This document shows, in pieces, positions 7,601 to 27,611 of a stretch of DNA of 64,000 bases; positions within the stretch are counted from its first letter, which is position 1, and every line of letters starts with the position of its first letter. Origin of the DNA: Streptomyces fodineus (lineage in GTDB: Bacteria; Actinomycetota; Actinomycetes; Streptomycetales; Streptomycetaceae). The stretch spans positions 2,790,001-2,854,000 of the forward strand of contig NZ_CP017248.1 in NCBI RefSeq assembly GCF_001735805.1. The letters run 5' to 3'. Made by a program: the position numbers and the translations under genes. The notes under the pieces were generated by a model. It saw nothing but the letters and a program-made list of their open reading frames with translations, was not told the origin of the DNA and ran no database searches.

Positions 7601-9651
7601 GGCACGAAGTCCGCGCCGGTCACCTGCTCCCGCTGGATCAGCTTGGCCAGGTACTCCGGATCCTTGCGTCCGTCCGGGCGGGCGACCACCACGGCAGCAC
7701 CCACCTGCAAGGGGGCGAACAGCTCCGGCACCGACGCATCGAAGCTCGCCGAGGTGCTCAGCAGCACCCGGTCCTCGCCGTCGACATCGAAGTGTGCCAG
7801 CCCCCACTTCACCCGGTTCATGATCGACCGGTGCGCCACCTGTACCCCCTTGGGGCCGCCGGTGGAACCGGAGGTGTACATCACGTAGGCGGCGTTGTCC
7901 GGCGACAGCGTCCGTTCCGGATTCACCTCCGGGTACGCCGAGACCTCCGGAAGCGCGTCGTCGAGCACGAGCAGCGGCTCCGCGCTGTCCAGCAGCTGCC
8001 GCACCCGGTCCTCGGGCAGTTCGGTGTCCACCGGCAGATAGGCCGCACCCGCCTTGGCCACCGCGTAGATCGCCACCATCAGCTCGACCGAACGCGGGAT
8101 GCGCACCGCGACGATCCGCTCCGGGCCCGCACCGCGTTCGACCAGCCAGTGCGCCAGCTGGTTGGCACGGCGGTTGAACTCCCGGTAGGTGAGTGTCTCC
8201 TGTTCGCCGATCACCGCGACCCGGTCCGGTTCCCGTTCCACCTGGGCCTCGAACGCATCCGGCAAGGTCTCCGCGGCCACCGGACGCGCGGTGTCGTTGA
8301 CCCCCCGTACCAGCCACTCCCGCTCCTGCGCCGACAGTACGTCGACGGCGCTGACCGGTGACTCGGGGTCGGCGGCCAGCTGCTTCAGAAGACGCGTGAA
8401 CCGAGCGGTGATGGCCTCGACCGTGTCCCGGTCGAACAGCTGGGTCGCGTACATGAGGTCGCCCCGCAGCGCCCCCGACTCGTCCTGGGCCATGCTGAAG
8501 AGCAGGTCGAACATGGCGGCCGAAACGAGGTGCTGCTCGAACTCCACCTTGAGTCCGGCGAGTTCGAAGTCCTGCTTCTCGAAGTTCTGCCAGGCGAACG
8601 TCACCTGGAACAGCGGCTGGTACGCCGCGGAGCGGTCGGGGTTGATCAACTCGACCAGCATCTCGAACGGCACGTCCTGGTGTTCGTAGGCAGCCAGCGC
8701 CTTGTCCCGCACCTGCGCGAGCAGGTCGGCGAACGACGGGTCACCGGAGAGGTCCACCCGCAGCACCTGGGTGTTGACGAAGACCCCGACCAGATCGGCG
8801 AGCGCTTCGTCGGTCCGCCCGGCGATCGGGTTGCCGATCGTGACGTCCTCCTCGGCACCGAGCTTGCGCAGCAGCACCGCCAGCGCGGCTTGCAGGACCA
8901 TCGACATGGTCATCCCGCGCTCGTCGGCCAGCGTCTGCAGTCCGGACGCCACCTCCGCTTCCACCTCGAAGTCCACCTTGTCGCCGTGCAGACTTCTCTC
9001 GGCGGGCCGCGGGCGGTCCAAGGGCAGGCTCAGCGGCTGCGGTACCCCGGCCAGCTCCGTCCGCCAGTACTCGGCCTGCGCCGCGGCCAGACTGCCCGGG
9101 TCCGCAGGGTCGCCGAGCAGCTCGCGCTGCCACAGCGCGTAGTCCTTGTACTGCACGGCCAGCGGCTCCCACGCCGGCGCCCGACCGTCCCGGCGTGCGG
9201 TGTAGGCGGTGGTCAGGTCCCGTACCAGCGGCCCGCCCGAGACGCCGTCCGAGGCGATGTGGTGGATGACCAGGACCAGGACGTGTTCCTGCGGGGACAG
9301 GCGGAACAGGCTGGCGCGCAACGGGATTTCGGACGCCAGGTCGAAATGGTGCGCGATGACCTCGTCGACCGCGCCGGACAGGTCCTCCGGCGCCACGTCG
9401 ACCACCGGCACCTGCACCAGTCCCTCCGCCATCGGCAGGATCCACTGGTGGGGCTCGTCGTCGTCGTCCGTGACATACGTGGTGCGCAGGATCTCGTGCC
9501 GACCGACCACGTCGCGGATCGCCGCGACGAGGGCGTCCTGGTCCAGCGGCCCGGTCAGCCGGAACGTCGGGGAGATGTTGTAGGTCTCCGCCCCTCCCTC
9601 CAGCTGGTTCGTGACCCACATACGGCGTTGTGCGTACGAGAGCGGAATCAA
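4687..9651 (-). CDS. NRPS subunit 3: C-A(N-MT)-PCP-TE, terminal module
   Basis: 1654 aa. Start is a TTG at 9651 with GAGGAG 8 nt upstream, 5 nt after the previous subunit; the protein opens with LIPLSYAQRRMW like its sister subunits. Condensation domain about 1-430 (HHIASDG near 130, LCL type). Adenylation core from about 465; pocket residues read by me as D-A-P-D-E-A-L-V-E-K. The acidic D278 and E299 suggest a basic or polar side chain, but I know no exact match. After core A8 about 400 residues are inserted (885-1290), including a SAM methyltransferase with VLEIGVGAG near 960 and LNSVVQYFPS: a typical N-methyltransferase. PCP Ser near 1367 ([10 protein letters not shown]). TE about 1405-1654 with GWSYG Ser near 1504. 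It adds the last, N-methylated residue and releases the chain, probably by cyclisation. Odd: core A5 region reads EVAAEPF where SGE is usual. Confidence 0.93.
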   Translation of the reverse strand: MIPLSYAQRRMWVTNQLEGGAETYNISPTFRLTGPLDQDALVAAIRDVVGRHEILRTTYVTDDDDEPHQWILPMAEGLVQVPVVDVAPEDLSGAVDEVIAHHFDLASEIPLRASLFRLSPQEHVLVLVIHHIASDGVSGGPLVRDLTTAYTARRDGRAPAWEPLAVQYKDYALWQRELLGDPADPGSLAAAQAEYWRTELAGVPQPLSLPLDRPRPAERSLHGDKVDFEVEAEVASGLQTLADERGMTMSMVLQAALAVLLRKLGAEEDVTIGNPIAGRTDEALADLVGVFVNTQVLRVDLSGDPSFADLLAQVRDKALAAYEHQDVPFEMLVELINPDRSAAYQPLFQVTFAWQNFEKQDFELAGLKVEFEQHLVSAAMFDLLFSMAQDESGALRGDLMYATQLFDRDTVEAITARFTRLLKQLAADPESPVSAVDVLSAQEREWLVRGVNDTARPVAAETLPDAFEAQVEREPDRVAVIGEQETLTYREFNRRANQLAHWLVERGAGPERIVAVRIPRSVELMVAIYAVAKAGAAYLPVDTELPEDRVRQLLDSAEPLLVLDDALPEVSAYPEVNPERTLSPDNAAYVMYTSGSTGGPKGVQVAHRSIMNRVKWGLAHFDVDGEDRVLLSTSASFDASVPELFAPLQVGAAVVVARPDGRKDPEYLAKLIQREQVTGADFVPSLLEAFVAEPEAKKCTSLRWIEVAAEPFLAPLANRFVELLPGCSANNLYGPTEATVEVTAWQHVPGADRVPIGAPIWNNQVYVLDEALRPVPPGVTGELYLAGACLARGYLGQTALTSERFVACPYGEPGGRMYRTGDVVRWNKDGQLEYIGRTDFQVKIRGLRIELGEIEHVLAGHPSVAQAAVVVRENQQGDKRLVAYVVPDPDAMVADAGAQVDEWRQVHDDTYAKSADEALGEDFQLWKSAYDGEPIPLEQMLEWREAAVAQVLRFAPRRVLEIGVGAGLLLSKIVGEVDEYWGTDISATVVDRLRKQVEQAGHGDRVRLSAQAADDVSGLPRAGFDTVVLNSVVQYFPSVEYLDRVLREAMELLAPGGRLIVGDVRNAATLRLLLTAVQRAARPHASHDELRAMVEQAVLGERELVVAPDWFATWAADHGVGVDIRLKPGRVHNELTRHRYEVVLHKEPADVLDLTGAPAVPWGREVSDLAGLRGCVQRAGSGPVRVTGIPNARLAEEVAAATSAGVLGAAATSGGPLDPEDLAEWARQQGRDAVITWSGEAVHGFDAVLLPERRAVSGGFVPSDVAGQIRANAPALATAIGPLTVELPEYVRGRLPDYMVPAAVVPLPELPLTPAGKLDRRALPAESTTTTSSGEPRNSHEKKLCSLFGELLGVEKVGIDDDFFVLGGHSLLATRLSARIRKQFGVDMPVRTIVRYPTVAELAALLLGSGIPDDHVDSFEVVLPLHRDPGTGKAPVWFIHGGGGLGWAYFTFAPYVRDRAAYALQSRGSGGKGTLAGSVEEMIDDYLTQILETQPEGPYHLVGWSYGAPLAHAIADALDRRGLKVGVVAVLDSKPASGFRNLTGTVPTTYRKHIEEFFGQFMNTDNMAVFLDAMAEVGANNLARMQDFSPPVYRGDVLYFNAKLDKDEGSYGPEWRPYVLGSIEEYDVDATHDSLHMPKPAGQVMRVIARKLAL

Positions 9652-9656
9652 TGGTC

Positions 9657-12600
9657 TCACTCCTCTACGAGCATCTTGCGCAGGCTGGGACGAAGGGGGA
9701 CATCCGATTCCTCCGACCACGCGGCGAGCGCGGACACGGTCGGCAGGTCGAAGATCTTGCGGATGGGTATCTCGATCCCCATCTCGGCGCGGGCTCGGGT
9801 GATCAGCCGGGTGGCGAGCAGGGAGTGCCCGCCGAGCGCGAAGAAGCCGTCGTCCACGCCCACCCGGTCCACGCCGAGCACCTCGGCGAACAGCCTGGCC
9901 AGGGCCTCCTCGCGGGCGGTGCGGGGCGCGCGGAACGGCGTGGTGGGAGTGAGATCGGGGATGGGCAGGGCCTCGTGGTCGAGCTTGCCGTTGGGGGACA
10001 GGGGCAGCCGGTCGAGCGGTACGTAGGCGGCGGGCACCATGTAGTCGGGCAGCCGGTCGGCCAGGTGGTCGCGCAGGTCGGCCGGTTCCGGGACCTTCTC
10101 GCCGTGGACAGGCACGAGATAGGCGGCCAGGTAGGGAGTGTCGCCCGCCTGCCGGGCCACGACCGCGGCCTGGGTGATGTGGGGATGGGCGGTGAGTGCG
10201 GCTTCGACCTCGCCGGGTTCGATGCGGAAACCGCGGATCTTGACCTGGGTGTCGATACGGCCCAGGTGGTGCAGCTCCCCGTCGGGGGTGAGGCTCGCCA
10301 GGTCGCCCGTGCGGTACATGCGGGAGCCGGGAGGCCCGTAGGGGTCGGGGACGAAGCGGTCGGCGGTCAGGGCGGGCTGACCCTGGTAGCCGCGTCCGGC
10401 ACCGGCCAGATAGAGCTCGCCCGGTGTGCCCGGGGGCAGCAGCGCCAGGCCGGGGCCGAGGACGTACGCGCGTACGCCGGGAAAGGGACGGCCGATGGGG
10501 ACGTCGGGGGCGTACGGCCGGTCGGTGTGCAGGAGGTGGGCGGTGGCGTAGAACGTCTCGCTGGGGCCGTAGCTGTTGATGACGCGGGCCTGCGGCCACA
10601 GCTCGCGCACCCGGTCCGCCAGGGCCGGGGTCAGCACCTCCCCGGAGATGTTCAGTGCCAGGGGCCGGATGCGGTCGCGGAGCTGGTCGACGAGTTCGGC
10701 GAAGGCCGACGGCACCGAGCAGATGACGTCGACGTCCCAGGTGTCGCGTTCGGCCAGTTCCAGCACGTCGCGCACGATCTCGGCGCTGCCCCCCGTGGTG
10801 AGCGCCGAGAACAGCTCGAAGGTGGCGACGTCGAAGCCGAACGAGGCGGCGAGCAGCACCCGCCGGCCCGATGCCGCTCCAGCGTGCGCGACCAGGGCGT
10901 CCACGGCGTTGACGACGGTGGCATGGGTGACACTCACCCCCTTGGGCACACCGGTCGAGCCGGACGTGTAGACGACGTAGGCGAGGTTTCCGGGGCGGGC
11001 CGCCAGCCGTGTCGTGGTCACCACGGCGGCCGGGGTGGCCTCGGTGGCGGCGTGGAGGTCGACGTCGTCGAGGACGAGGACGGGGATGTCCGTGGCCGGG
11101 ACGAGGTCGCGGGTACCGGCGTCGACCAGGAGCAGGTGAGGCCGGGCGACGGGCAGGACGTGCGGGAGGCGGGCACCGGCGTGGGCGGGGTCGACGGGCA
11201 GGTAGGCCCCGCCCGCCTTGAGCACGCCCAGGAGGGCCACGGCCGTGTTCACGGTGCGCGGCAGGACCAGGCACACCACGGTCTCCGGGCCCACCCCGCG
11301 CCCGGCCAGCTCGACCGCGAGCCGCTCGGCGCGGGCGTCCAGCTCGGCGTACGTGAGCGACTCGCCGTCGGTGGTCACCGCGACCGCGTCCGGGGTCCGC
11401 GCCACCTGCGCCTCGACGCGCGCGGTGATCGTGGCGTCCGGGGCCGGGGCGGCGGCGGCGCCGAACTCGCCGAGCATCAGCTCGCGTTCGACCGGCTCCA
11501 GGATGTCGAGCTGCGCGACCTTCGATTCCGGGCTGGCCGCCAGCTGTCGCAGGATGCGGACGAGGCGGCGCCCGTACATCTCCACCGTGGCACGGTCGAA
11601 GACGGCCGGCGCGTACTGGATCGCGAGCTGGAGGTGCGGTTCGGCCGCCGCTGTCAGGCACAGGGGGTAGTTGTTGCCCGCGAACGGGCGGAAGCCTGCG
11701 AAGGCGATCCCGTCCGCGGCATCGCTGGCGGCGCTCAGGCCCTCCCAGTCGACGGGGAAGGACTCGAAGACGACCAGCGTGTCGAAGAGGTTCTGCACGC
11801 CGGCGGACTGCTGGATCTCCGCGAGTCCGTAGTGGTGGTGTGCCACCAGGGCGGCCTGCCGGCTCTGGAGCCGGGTGAGGACGTCGACGAGGGTGTCGCC
11901 GGGCGTGTAAGTGACCCGTACGGGAACGGTGTTGATGAACATTCCCACCATCGACTCGACGTCCGTCACCGCCGGCGGGCGCCCGGAGACGGTGGCGCCG
12001 AACACCACGTCCTGGCGGCCGGTGTGCTGGCCGAGCAGCAGCGCCCAGGCGCCTTGGACCAGGCTGTTGACGGTGACGCCCAGATCGGAGGCGCGCTGGG
12101 AGAGGTCGCGCGCCTCCTGCTGCGGGAGCGCGATGTCGACCTGGTCGCGGCCGCCGTCGTCCGCCTCCGCGGCCTGCGGGGCGAGCAGGGTCGGCCCCTC
12201 GATTCCGTCGAGTTCGGCCCGCCACGTCCGTGCCGCCTCGTCCTGGTCCTGCCGGGCGAGCCAGGCGAGGAAGTCGCCGTAGTCGCGGGGCGGGGGCAGC
12301 GCGGCCGGGTCGCCGTCAAAGGCGTAGAGCAGCAGCAGGTCCCGCATCAGCAAGGGCGTGGACCAGCCGTCGAACAGCATGTGGTGGGCGGTCATGACGA
12401 GTTCGGGCCGGTCCGGTTCGAGGACCGCGAGCGCCAGCCGGAAGAGCGGTGGGCTCGCCGCGTCGAAGTGGGCGGCCCGGTCCCGCGCGAGGAACCGCTC
12501 GAACGTCTCGGTCCGCTCCTCCTGCGCGACCCCGGTCAGGTCGAGGTACTGCCACGGCAGGGTCACCTTCTCGGGCACCACCTGCACGACGTCTCCGCCC

Positions 12601-15600
12601 GCCCGGCCCACGAACGCCGCGCGGAGGCTGGCATGGCGCTCCAGCAGCGCCTGCCCGGCCCGGCGCATCCTCCCCGGGTCGGCCTCGCGGGACAGCCGGA
12701 ACACCAGCTGAACGTGGTAGGGGTCGTACGACGCCCCGGCCAGCATCGTGTGGAAGTGGATCCCGGACTGCACCGAGGTCACCGGCCAGACCTCGGCCAG
12801 CCGGCCGAAGCGGGCCTCCCACGCGTCGATGTCCTGCTGACCCACCTCGACCAGGGGCACGTCCGACGGGGTCAGCCCGCCGGCGTCGGGTGACGCGGCA
12901 TGCCGGGCCAGGGCGGTCAGCGCCTCGACCCAGAGCCCCGCCAACTCGCTCACCTCGTCGCGGGAGAGCACGCCGGTCGCGAAGTCGAAGTAGGCGGTCA
13001 GCTCGTCACCGCGGGGTGTGGCGGTGGCCATGGCGGTGACCTCCAGGGCCGACGGCACCGGCATGTCCCCGCTCGGCGCGGCGATCAGGTCCCCGTGGGT
13101 GGTGTCCACGGCCCAACCCAGTCCGCGCAGTTCCTCGGGGAGGTCCGCACCCGAGGACCTGCCGAGGTAGTTGAATCCGATCTGTGGCTCCCGCTGTCCG
13201 GCCAGCGCGGCGGCGGTCTCCGCGTTGAGGTGGCGCAGCAGGCCGTAGCCCATCCCGTTGTCCGGCACCGCACGCAGCTGCTCCTTGACGGCCTTGATCG
13301 CCCGGCCCGCGGCCGGTCCGGCGGCGAACGCGTCCGCCACGTCGATGCCGGCCAGATCAAGACGCAGCGGGAACATCGCGGTGAACCATCCGACCGTGCC
13401 GGACAGGTCCGCGCCGGGCACCAGGTGCTCTTCCCGGCCGTGCCCTTCCAGCCGGACCAGCGTCGAGGATCCCGGCACGTCCCGCAGCCGGCGAAAGCGC
13501 GCGAGGGCCAGCGCCAGCCCGGTCAGCAGCCCGTCGTCGACACCGCCGCGGAACGCCGCGGGCACGGTGTTCAGCACCATGTGCGTGATGTCCGGCGGCA
13601 CCTGGACGCGGACCGTGTCCACCGTGGCCGCGACGTCACGCGTGCGGTTCAGTTCCCGTGCACCCAGCACCGGCTCGTCCTCGATCAGGATCCGCTGCCA
13701 GAGGGGCAGTTCGGCCACCCGCTGCGGGGCCGTGGCCTCGTCGGCCAGGGCGTGCGCCCACCGGCGCAGTGAGGTGCCCGTCCCCGGGAGCGCCGGCGCA
13801 CGGCCGTCCCGGACCAACTGCCAGGCCGAGGCGAGGTCCGGGACGAGAATCCGCCACGACACCCCGTCGACGACCAGGTGGTGCAGCACGATCAGCAACC
13901 GGCCCGCGCCGGTGACGGAGGTAAACCACACAAACTGCGCCATGACGCCCGCGTCAGGGTCCAGGCGGTCCGCGGCCGCGTCCAGCTCGGCCTGCACATC
14001 GGCGTCGTCGTGGGGAACCTCCCGCAGCAGTGCGTCGACGTCCACGCTGCCGTGCGGCTCGATCCACAAGCCGGGCCGCCTCCGGTCGAGCCGGGCACGC
14101 AGCACGTCGTGCCGTGCCACCACGGCCCGCAAGGTCGCGCACAGCCCCGCACGGTCGATGTCCTCCGGCAGGGTCAGCAGCGCGGACATGCACAGCCGGC
14201 CGATGTCACCGCCGAGCGCGAGCACGTGGGCCGCCGTCGGCGGCAGGGGAGCCCATCCGATGCCGCCCCCCGGCAGCTCGGCCAGGGCCGGACGTTCCTC
14301 CTCCCGTCCCTCTACCAGTTCCGCGAGCCGGGCGACCGTGCGGTGCTCGAAGATCTCCCGGGTGCTCACCACGACGCCGCGTGTCCGGGCCCGCGCGACG
14401 ACCTGGATGGAGCGGATGCTGTCCCCGCCGCCGGCGAAGAAGTCGTCGTCCACGCCCACCTGCGGGGCATCGAGCACGTCGGCGTACACCTCGGCCAGGA
14501 TCCGCTCCACCTCGCTGCGGGGCGCCCGGTACTCGGCGGCGGCGAACCGCGGTTCGGGCAGCGCGGCCCGGTCCAGCTTCCCGCTCGCGGTCAACGGCAG
14601 CCGGTCCAGCACCACGAGCAGGGCGGGCACCATGTAGGACGGCAGCCGCTCGCCCATGAACCGCCGCAGCTCCGGCACCGAGACGCCGGCGCCCGGGGCG
14701 GCCTCCTCGTCCTGGGTGCCGACCGGCGTCACATAACCGACGAGTCGCGTGCTGCCGGCGTGGTCCGCGCAGGCCGTGACCACCGCCTGGCCGACCGAGG
14801 GGTGCTGGGCGAGGACCCTCTCGATCTCGTTCGGCTCGACCCGCATGCCGTTCACCTTGACCTGGGTGTCGGCTCTCCCCTCGTACTTCAGCTGACCGTT
14901 CCGGTCCCACCGGGCCAGGTCACCGGTGCGGTACATGCGTGCGCCGGCCGGCCCGAAGGGACAGGCGACGAAGCGTTCCGCGGTCGCCCGGCCGTTCTCG
15001 TAGTAGCCGCGGGCAAGCGGACCGGCGACATACAGTTCCCCGATCACGCCGGGCGGGACGGGCGTCAGCTCCGGTCCCAGGACGTACGTGCGGACGTTGG
15101 CGAGTGGCCGTCCGATCGGCAGGGCGCCGGTTTCGGCCGGCTCCCGCGGGACCGCGAAGGAAGAGACGTAGAAGCTCTCGGTCTGCCCGTAGGCGTGGAC
15201 GACACGGGCGTCCGGGAAGGCCCGGTGGACCTTGCGCACCAGATCGCCCGAGAGGACCTCGCCGCCGAGGATCGCGGTCTTGAAGTCGAGTTCGAGGGCG
15301 CCCGGGCTCTTGGCGACGATGGGGTCGAGCAGTGCGGAGAACGCCCTCGGGAGCGCGCAGACGGTGGTGCCCGACCAGCTGCTGCGTTCGGCGAGCTCCA
15401 GTACGTTGCGGACGATCTCGACACTCGCGCCGGCGGCGAGCGCGGTGAATATCTCGAACACGGAGACGTCGAAGTTCACCGAGGCCGCGGCGAGCAGACG
15501 GGATCCGGGCTCGGCCTGTGCGAACCGCCGTGAGGCGAGCACGCCGTTGGCCACGGTGGCGTGCGGGAGGGCGACACCCTTGGGAGTCCCGGTCGATCCC

Positions 15601-17435
15601 GAGGTGAACATCACGTACGCCAGGTTGTCCGGCCCGGCACGGAGGTCCGGGGCCTCGGCGACGGGGTGGTCGGGATCTCCGAGGTTCAGATCGTCCAGGT
15701 GGAGGACCGGTGCCTGACGCTCGGGCAGCGCTGCGGCCGTGTCCCGGTCCGTCAGTACCAGGGCGGGTCCGGCCGTGCTGAGCAGCAGGTCGATCCGGGC
15801 GGCCGGGTGGTCGGGGTCGATCGGCAGGTAGGCGCCGCCCGCCTTGAGCACGCCGAGCAGCGCGACGACCAGGTCCGCCGAGCGTGGCAGTGCCACGGCC
15901 ACCAGCACCTCCGGCCCGACCCCGCGTCCGCGCAGCAGGGCGGCGAGTCGGTCGGCGCGGGTGTTCAACTCCCGGTACGACAACTCGGTTTCCCCGGCCA
16001 CCACCGCTGTGGCCTGCGGGGTCCGCATCGCCTGTGCGGTGACGAGTTCCGGCAGCGTCGACTCCCGCACCGGCACCTCGGTCTCGTTCAACCGGGCCAG
16101 CCAGTCCCGCTCGGCATCGGTGAGCACCTGCACCGCGCCGAGCCGCGTGCCGGGGTCGGCGACCAACTGCCGCAGCACTCGCACGTAGCGGTCGACGAGG
16201 CTCTGTGCCGTGGAGTGGTCGAACAGGTCCGTCGCGTACTCCAGCCGTCCGTGGGCACGCCCGGACCTGCCCGGGATGATGTTGAAGAACAGGTCGAACT
16301 TCGCGGTGTCGGTGCCCACCGGGACGGGGGTGACGCGCAGACCCGGAATCTCGATCTCCGACCACGCGAACTGCCAGGCCAGCATCACCTGGAACAACGG
16401 CTGGTAGGAGGTGGTGCGGTCCGGGGCGAGCATCTCCACCAGGTGCTCGAACGGAACGTCCTGGTTGTCGTACGCGGCGAGGGCTCTGTCCCGTACCTGC
16501 TCCAGCAGATCGCCGAACGTCGGGTTGCCCGACAGGACGACCCGCAGCACCCAGGTGTTGGCGAAGAACCCGATCAGGCCGTCGAGCTGCTCGTCGGCGC
16601 GCCCCTCGATGGGGCTGCCGATCGTCAGGTCGTTCCCGGCGCCGAGGTGGTGCAGGAGCACCGCGAGCACGGTCTGGGCGACCATCGGCGGCGTGGCACC
16701 GCGGTCCGCGGCCAGCTTGCCCATGCGGGCGACCAGTTCGGGTTCCAGCTCGAAGTCGACGTGGCCGCCGCGGTGGCCGGCCACCGTCGGCCGGGGCCGG
16801 TCCAGCGGCAGCTGCACCGGCTGCGGCACCCCGGCCAGCTCCCGGCTCCAGTAGTCCCGCTGTTCGGCGGCGATGCTCTCCGGATCGGACTCGTCGCCCA
16901 GCAGTTGCCGCTGCCACAGCGTGTAGTCCTTGTACTGCACCGGAAGCGGCGTCCAGGCCGGCGCACTCCCCTGGCGGCGGGCGGTGTACGCCGAGACCAG
17001 ATCGCGGAGGAACGGCGCCATCGACGCCCCGTCGGCGGCGATGTGGTGGAACAGGAACACCACGACGTGCTCCTGCGGAGCGACCCGGAGAACGATCAGC
17101 CGAAAGGGAAGCTCGGTGTCCAGGTCGAAGACCTCGCCCGCGAACGCGTGCATCGCGGCGTCCACCCCGTCCGCGGCCACGTCGACCACCGGGACCGCGG
17201 GGACTGCCTCCTCCGGCGGCAGGACCCGCTGCTCCGGCGTGCCGTCCGTGTCCTCCACGATCAGGGTACGCAGACTCTCGTGCCGGGTGGTGACGTCCGC
17301 CACCGCCGCGGTCAGGGCCGCCGTGTCCAGTGGCCCGTCCAGGCGCAGGACGAACGGGACGTTGTAGGTCGCGGAAGGGCCTTCCAGGCGGTGGAGGAAC
17401 CACATCCGGCGCTGGGCGAACGACAACGGAATCAT
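9657..17435 (-). CDS. NRPS subunit 2: C-A-PCP-E-C-A-PCP, two modules
   Basis: 2592 aa, ATG at 17435 with GGAGGA upstream, 5 nt after the previous subunit. Domain order by motifs: C about 1-430 (HHIAADG near 130, LCL); A about 460-955 (FDVSVFE near 656); PCP with GGGDSIRS, Ser near 1003, the GGDS form usual before epimerases; E about 1055-1480 (HHLVVDG near 1185); C about 1490-1945 with HHMLFDGWS, the DCL type expected after an E domain; A about 2005-2500; PCP Ser near 2536 (GGHSLL). Pocket codes read as D-V-F-C-I-G-A-Y-V-K for module 1 and D-V-F-C-N-S-S-Y-A-K for module 2. Both share the DVF...Y-K frame with module 1 of subunit 1. The subunit therefore adds a D- and then an L-residue of related type. 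The acidic tail LRKMLVEE may dock with subunit 3. Confidence 0.94.
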   Translation of the reverse strand: MIPLSFAQRRMWFLHRLEGPSATYNVPFVLRLDGPLDTAALTAAVADVTTRHESLRTLIVEDTDGTPEQRVLPPEEAVPAVPVVDVAADGVDAAMHAFAGEVFDLDTELPFRLIVLRVAPQEHVVVFLFHHIAADGASMAPFLRDLVSAYTARRQGSAPAWTPLPVQYKDYTLWQRQLLGDESDPESIAAEQRDYWSRELAGVPQPVQLPLDRPRPTVAGHRGGHVDFELEPELVARMGKLAADRGATPPMVAQTVLAVLLHHLGAGNDLTIGSPIEGRADEQLDGLIGFFANTWVLRVVLSGNPTFGDLLEQVRDRALAAYDNQDVPFEHLVEMLAPDRTTSYQPLFQVMLAWQFAWSEIEIPGLRVTPVPVGTDTAKFDLFFNIIPGRSGRAHGRLEYATDLFDHSTAQSLVDRYVRVLRQLVADPGTRLGAVQVLTDAERDWLARLNETEVPVRESTLPELVTAQAMRTPQATAVVAGETELSYRELNTRADRLAALLRGRGVGPEVLVAVALPRSADLVVALLGVLKAGGAYLPIDPDHPAARIDLLLSTAGPALVLTDRDTAAALPERQAPVLHLDDLNLGDPDHPVAEAPDLRAGPDNLAYVMFTSGSTGTPKGVALPHATVANGVLASRRFAQAEPGSRLLAAASVNFDVSVFEIFTALAAGASVEIVRNVLELAERSSWSGTTVCALPRAFSALLDPIVAKSPGALELDFKTAILGGEVLSGDLVRKVHRAFPDARVVHAYGQTESFYVSSFAVPREPAETGALPIGRPLANVRTYVLGPELTPVPPGVIGELYVAGPLARGYYENGRATAERFVACPFGPAGARMYRTGDLARWDRNGQLKYEGRADTQVKVNGMRVEPNEIERVLAQHPSVGQAVVTACADHAGSTRLVGYVTPVGTQDEEAAPGAGVSVPELRRFMGERLPSYMVPALLVVLDRLPLTASGKLDRAALPEPRFAAAEYRAPRSEVERILAEVYADVLDAPQVGVDDDFFAGGGDSIRSIQVVARARTRGVVVSTREIFEHRTVARLAELVEGREEERPALAELPGGGIGWAPLPPTAAHVLALGGDIGRLCMSALLTLPEDIDRAGLCATLRAVVARHDVLRARLDRRRPGLWIEPHGSVDVDALLREVPHDDADVQAELDAAADRLDPDAGVMAQFVWFTSVTGAGRLLIVLHHLVVDGVSWRILVPDLASAWQLVRDGRAPALPGTGTSLRRWAHALADEATAPQRVAELPLWQRILIEDEPVLGARELNRTRDVAATVDTVRVQVPPDITHMVLNTVPAAFRGGVDDGLLTGLALALARFRRLRDVPGSSTLVRLEGHGREEHLVPGADLSGTVGWFTAMFPLRLDLAGIDVADAFAAGPAAGRAIKAVKEQLRAVPDNGMGYGLLRHLNAETAAALAGQREPQIGFNYLGRSSGADLPEELRGLGWAVDTTHGDLIAAPSGDMPVPSALEVTAMATATPRGDELTAYFDFATGVLSRDEVSELAGLWVEALTALARHAASPDAGGLTPSDVPLVEVGQQDIDAWEARFGRLAEVWPVTSVQSGIHFHTMLAGASYDPYHVQLVFRLSREADPGRMRRAGQALLERHASLRAAFVGRAGGDVVQVVPEKVTLPWQYLDLTGVAQEERTETFERFLARDRAAHFDAASPPLFRLALAVLEPDRPELVMTAHHMLFDGWSTPLLMRDLLLLYAFDGDPAALPPPRDYGDFLAWLARQDQDEAARTWRAELDGIEGPTLLAPQAAEADDGGRDQVDIALPQQEARDLSQRASDLGVTVNSLVQGAWALLLGQHTGRQDVVFGATVSGRPPAVTDVESMVGMFINTVPVRVTYTPGDTLVDVLTRLQSRQAALVAHHHYGLAEIQQSAGVQNLFDTLVVFESFPVDWEGLSAASDAADGIAFAGFRPFAGNNYPLCLTAAAEPHLQLAIQYAPAVFDRATVEMYGRRLVRILRQLAASPESKVAQLDILEPVERELMLGEFGAAAAPAPDATITARVEAQVARTPDAVAVTTDGESLTYAELDARAERLAVELAGRGVGPETVVCLVLPRTVNTAVALLGVLKAGGAYLPVDPAHAGARLPHVLPVARPHLLLVDAGTRDLVPATDIPVLVLDDVDLHAATEATPAAVVTTTRLAARPGNLAYVVYTSGSTGVPKGVSVTHATVVNAVDALVAHAGAASGRRVLLAASFGFDVATFELFSALTTGGSAEIVRDVLELAERDTWDVDVICSVPSAFAELVDQLRDRIRPLALNISGEVLTPALADRVRELWPQARVINSYGPSETFYATAHLLHTDRPYAPDVPIGRPFPGVRAYVLGPGLALLPPGTPGELYLAGAGRGYQGQPALTADRFVPDPYGPPGSRMYRTGDLASLTPDGELHHLGRIDTQVKIRGFRIEPGEVEAALTAHPHITQAAVVARQAGDTPYLAAYLVPVHGEKVPEPADLRDHLADRLPDYMVPAAYVPLDRLPLSPNGKLDHEALPIPDLTPTTPFRAPRTAREEALARLFAEVLGVDRVGVDDGFFALGGHSLLATRLITRARAEMGIEIPIRKIFDLPTVSALAAWSEESDVPLRPSLRKMLVEE

Positions 17436-17440
17436 CGGCG

Positions 17441-26101
<8,661 letters not shown>

Positions 26102-26146
26102 TCTCTGTCTCCAAATCGGCAGGACTGTCAGGGAGCCATCCGCCAC

Positions 26147-27334
26147 TCAGCTCTGATCGAGGACCGCCAAGAGCTGGTCGTTGTAGAAGTCGTCGAAGGA
26201 ACACGCGCCCGACAGCGTCGAGAAATACCGGTCGACCAAGTCCTGGTGACCGGACAGGCTCCGCAACATCTCCGCCCGTCCCCCGGGTTTGAGTTCGGCC
26301 ACGTTGAGCGCGCCCTGGTAGAAGTCGAGGAAGGTGTCGCTCAGGTCGTTCTCGTAGCGCTTCAGCGCCGCTTTGAGCGCGGCGTCGTCGTGCAGTCCGT
26401 CCCCGATGTGCTCGGTGAGCGACTGGGCCTGGATGAAGGCGTCGGTGATACCGCGGGCGGTGATGGAGTCCTTGTGATGCACCGCGTCACCGAGCAGCAC
26501 CCATCCGGGCCCGTGCGCCTTGCGGAAGTAGTTCTCCTGGTGCCCCGTGCCGTAGAACTGCTCCACGCGCCGGCCGGCCGACATCCGCTCGTACAACTCG
26601 GGGGTCGTCGTGCGGACGGCTTCGAGGAAGGCGGGTTCCACCGCGGTGCGCACCTCGGCGAACTCGCTCTGCGGGAAGTAGGCCATGATCAGTCTGAGGT
26701 CGTCGTTGGTGGGGATGACACCGATCCAGCGCCCCGGCCGCTCGTACAGCTCGAAGTGCGAGGGAACCCCGGCCCAGTAGCTGTAGTAGGTACAGGTCAT
26801 CCGGGGGTGCTCGATGACGTGCGGCGCACCGGCCTTGCGGGCCACCAGCGATCGCATGCCGTCCGCGCCGACGACCAGCCGCGCCCGTTCCGTCGCCTCG
26901 GCGCCGCCGGGCGTCGTGCAGCGCACCCCGACGACCCGGTCGTCCTCGAACAGCAGGTCGTTGACCGTGCAGGCCTCCCGGAACTCCACGCCGGACGCCA
27001 CGGCACCGGCCACGAGGATCGGGTCGAGCACGAACCGTCTCGGCGCGTACGTGGTCCGGTGGCCGTCGACCGGCAGGGAGAAGCCGTCCAGCCGGACACC
27101 GGGCGCCTCGTAGCTCTGGTGGTCGATCGGCTGACACCCCGCGGCGCGGAGCTCGTCGAGCAGGCCCCAGCGATCGAGCAGCGCCACGCCCGGCTGGTGG
27201 ATGTAGTGCGAGGACAGCGTGTCCTGCGGAAACCGCGCCTTCTCCAGGAGCAGAACGCGATACCCCTGCCGAGCGAACAGCATGGCCGCCGGCGAACCCG
27301 CACAACGGGCACCTATGACAATTACGTCGTACAT
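26147..27334 (-). CDS. FAD-dependent monooxygenase (PHBH fold)
   Basis: 395 aa, ATG with GAGAGGG upstream, starting 12 nt after the carrier-protein gene. N-terminal dinucleotide-binding motif VIVIGARCAGSPAAM, central VVGADGMRS and C-terminal GWVLLGDAVHHKDS fit the aromatic-hydroxylase/UbiH-like flavin monooxygenase family. The tryptophan motif of flavin halogenases (WxWxIP) is not present; the nearest segment, GRWIGVIPTND, is the usual monooxygenase form. Position directly after a discrete A enzyme and a discrete PCP suggests that it oxidises the carrier-bound starter amino acid, or a precursor of it. The reaction (C-hydroxylation, N-oxidation or desaturation) cannot be told from sequence alone. 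Confidence 0.82.
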   Translation of the reverse strand: MYDVIVIGARCAGSPAAMLFARQGYRVLLLEKARFPQDTLSSHYIHQPGVALLDRWGLLDELRAAGCQPIDHQSYEAPGVRLDGFSLPVDGHRTTYAPRRFVLDPILVAGAVASGVEFREACTVNDLLFEDDRVVGVRCTTPGGAEATERARLVVGADGMRSLVARKAGAPHVIEHPRMTCTYYSYWAGVPSHFELYERPGRWIGVIPTNDDLRLIMAYFPQSEFAEVRTAVEPAFLEAVRTTTPELYERMSAGRRVEQFYGTGHQENYFRKAHGPGWVLLGDAVHHKDSITARGITDAFIQAQSLTEHIGDGLHDDAALKAALKRYENDLSDTFLDFYQGALNVAELKPGGRAEMLRSLSGHQDLVDRYFSTLSGACSFDDFYNDQLLAVLDQS

Positions 27335-27346
27335 GGCCCTCTCTTA

Positions 27347-27577
27347 CTATTGGGTGACCGTGCCCAGGGATTCGATGTATGCAGAAATCGATGCCACCGT
27401 CGGGTTGAGGAACAGCTGATCCATCGGGACTTCGACACCCAGTTCCTCGATAAAAGCGCGCTGAATTCTGGCCATGATCACGGACTGGCCGCCGAGGGTG
27501 AAGAAATCGGCCTCGACCGATACGTCGTCGCGCTGGAGTTCCCGGCACCAGATGGCACATACCGTGTCGATAATCAA
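27347..27577 (-). CDS. Discrete peptidyl carrier protein
   Basis: Small carrier protein with core ADFFTLGGQSVIM; the Ser of GGQS is the phosphopantetheine site. Two TTG starts are possible. The one at 27577 has GAGAGG about 6 nt upstream and gives 76 aa; the one at 27601 gives 84 aa but lacks a clear ribosome site. It lies between the discrete adenylation gene (stop at 27612) and the FAD monooxygenase, so it most likely receives the amino acid activated by that A enzyme, presents it for oxidation, and donates it to the first C domain of NRPS subunit 1. An acyl carrier protein is unlikely, because the LGGQS context and neighbours are NRPS-type. Confidence 0.85.
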   Translation of the reverse strand: MIIDTVCAIWCRELQRDDVSVEADFFTLGGQSVIMARIQRAFIEELGVEVPMDQLFLNPTVASISAYIESLGTVTQ

Positions 27578-27611
27578 AACAGCCCTCTCGCTCGTAATCA
27601 AGGCCGGTCGA

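Noticed and set aside
11009..11221. Arg/Gly-rich 70-aa peptide
   Set aside because: Low-complexity frame within the NRPS gene; no start context.
9652..12225. N-terminal extension of NRPS subunit 3 to 2512 aa
   Set aside because: The added 858 residues are out-of-frame translation of subunit 2 (Arg/Pro/Gly-rich). The real start is TTG 9651 with its own ribosome site.
26147..27334. Flavin-dependent halogenase
   Set aside because: The WxWxIP motif and halogenase lysine region are not found; motifs fit PHBH-type monooxygenases.
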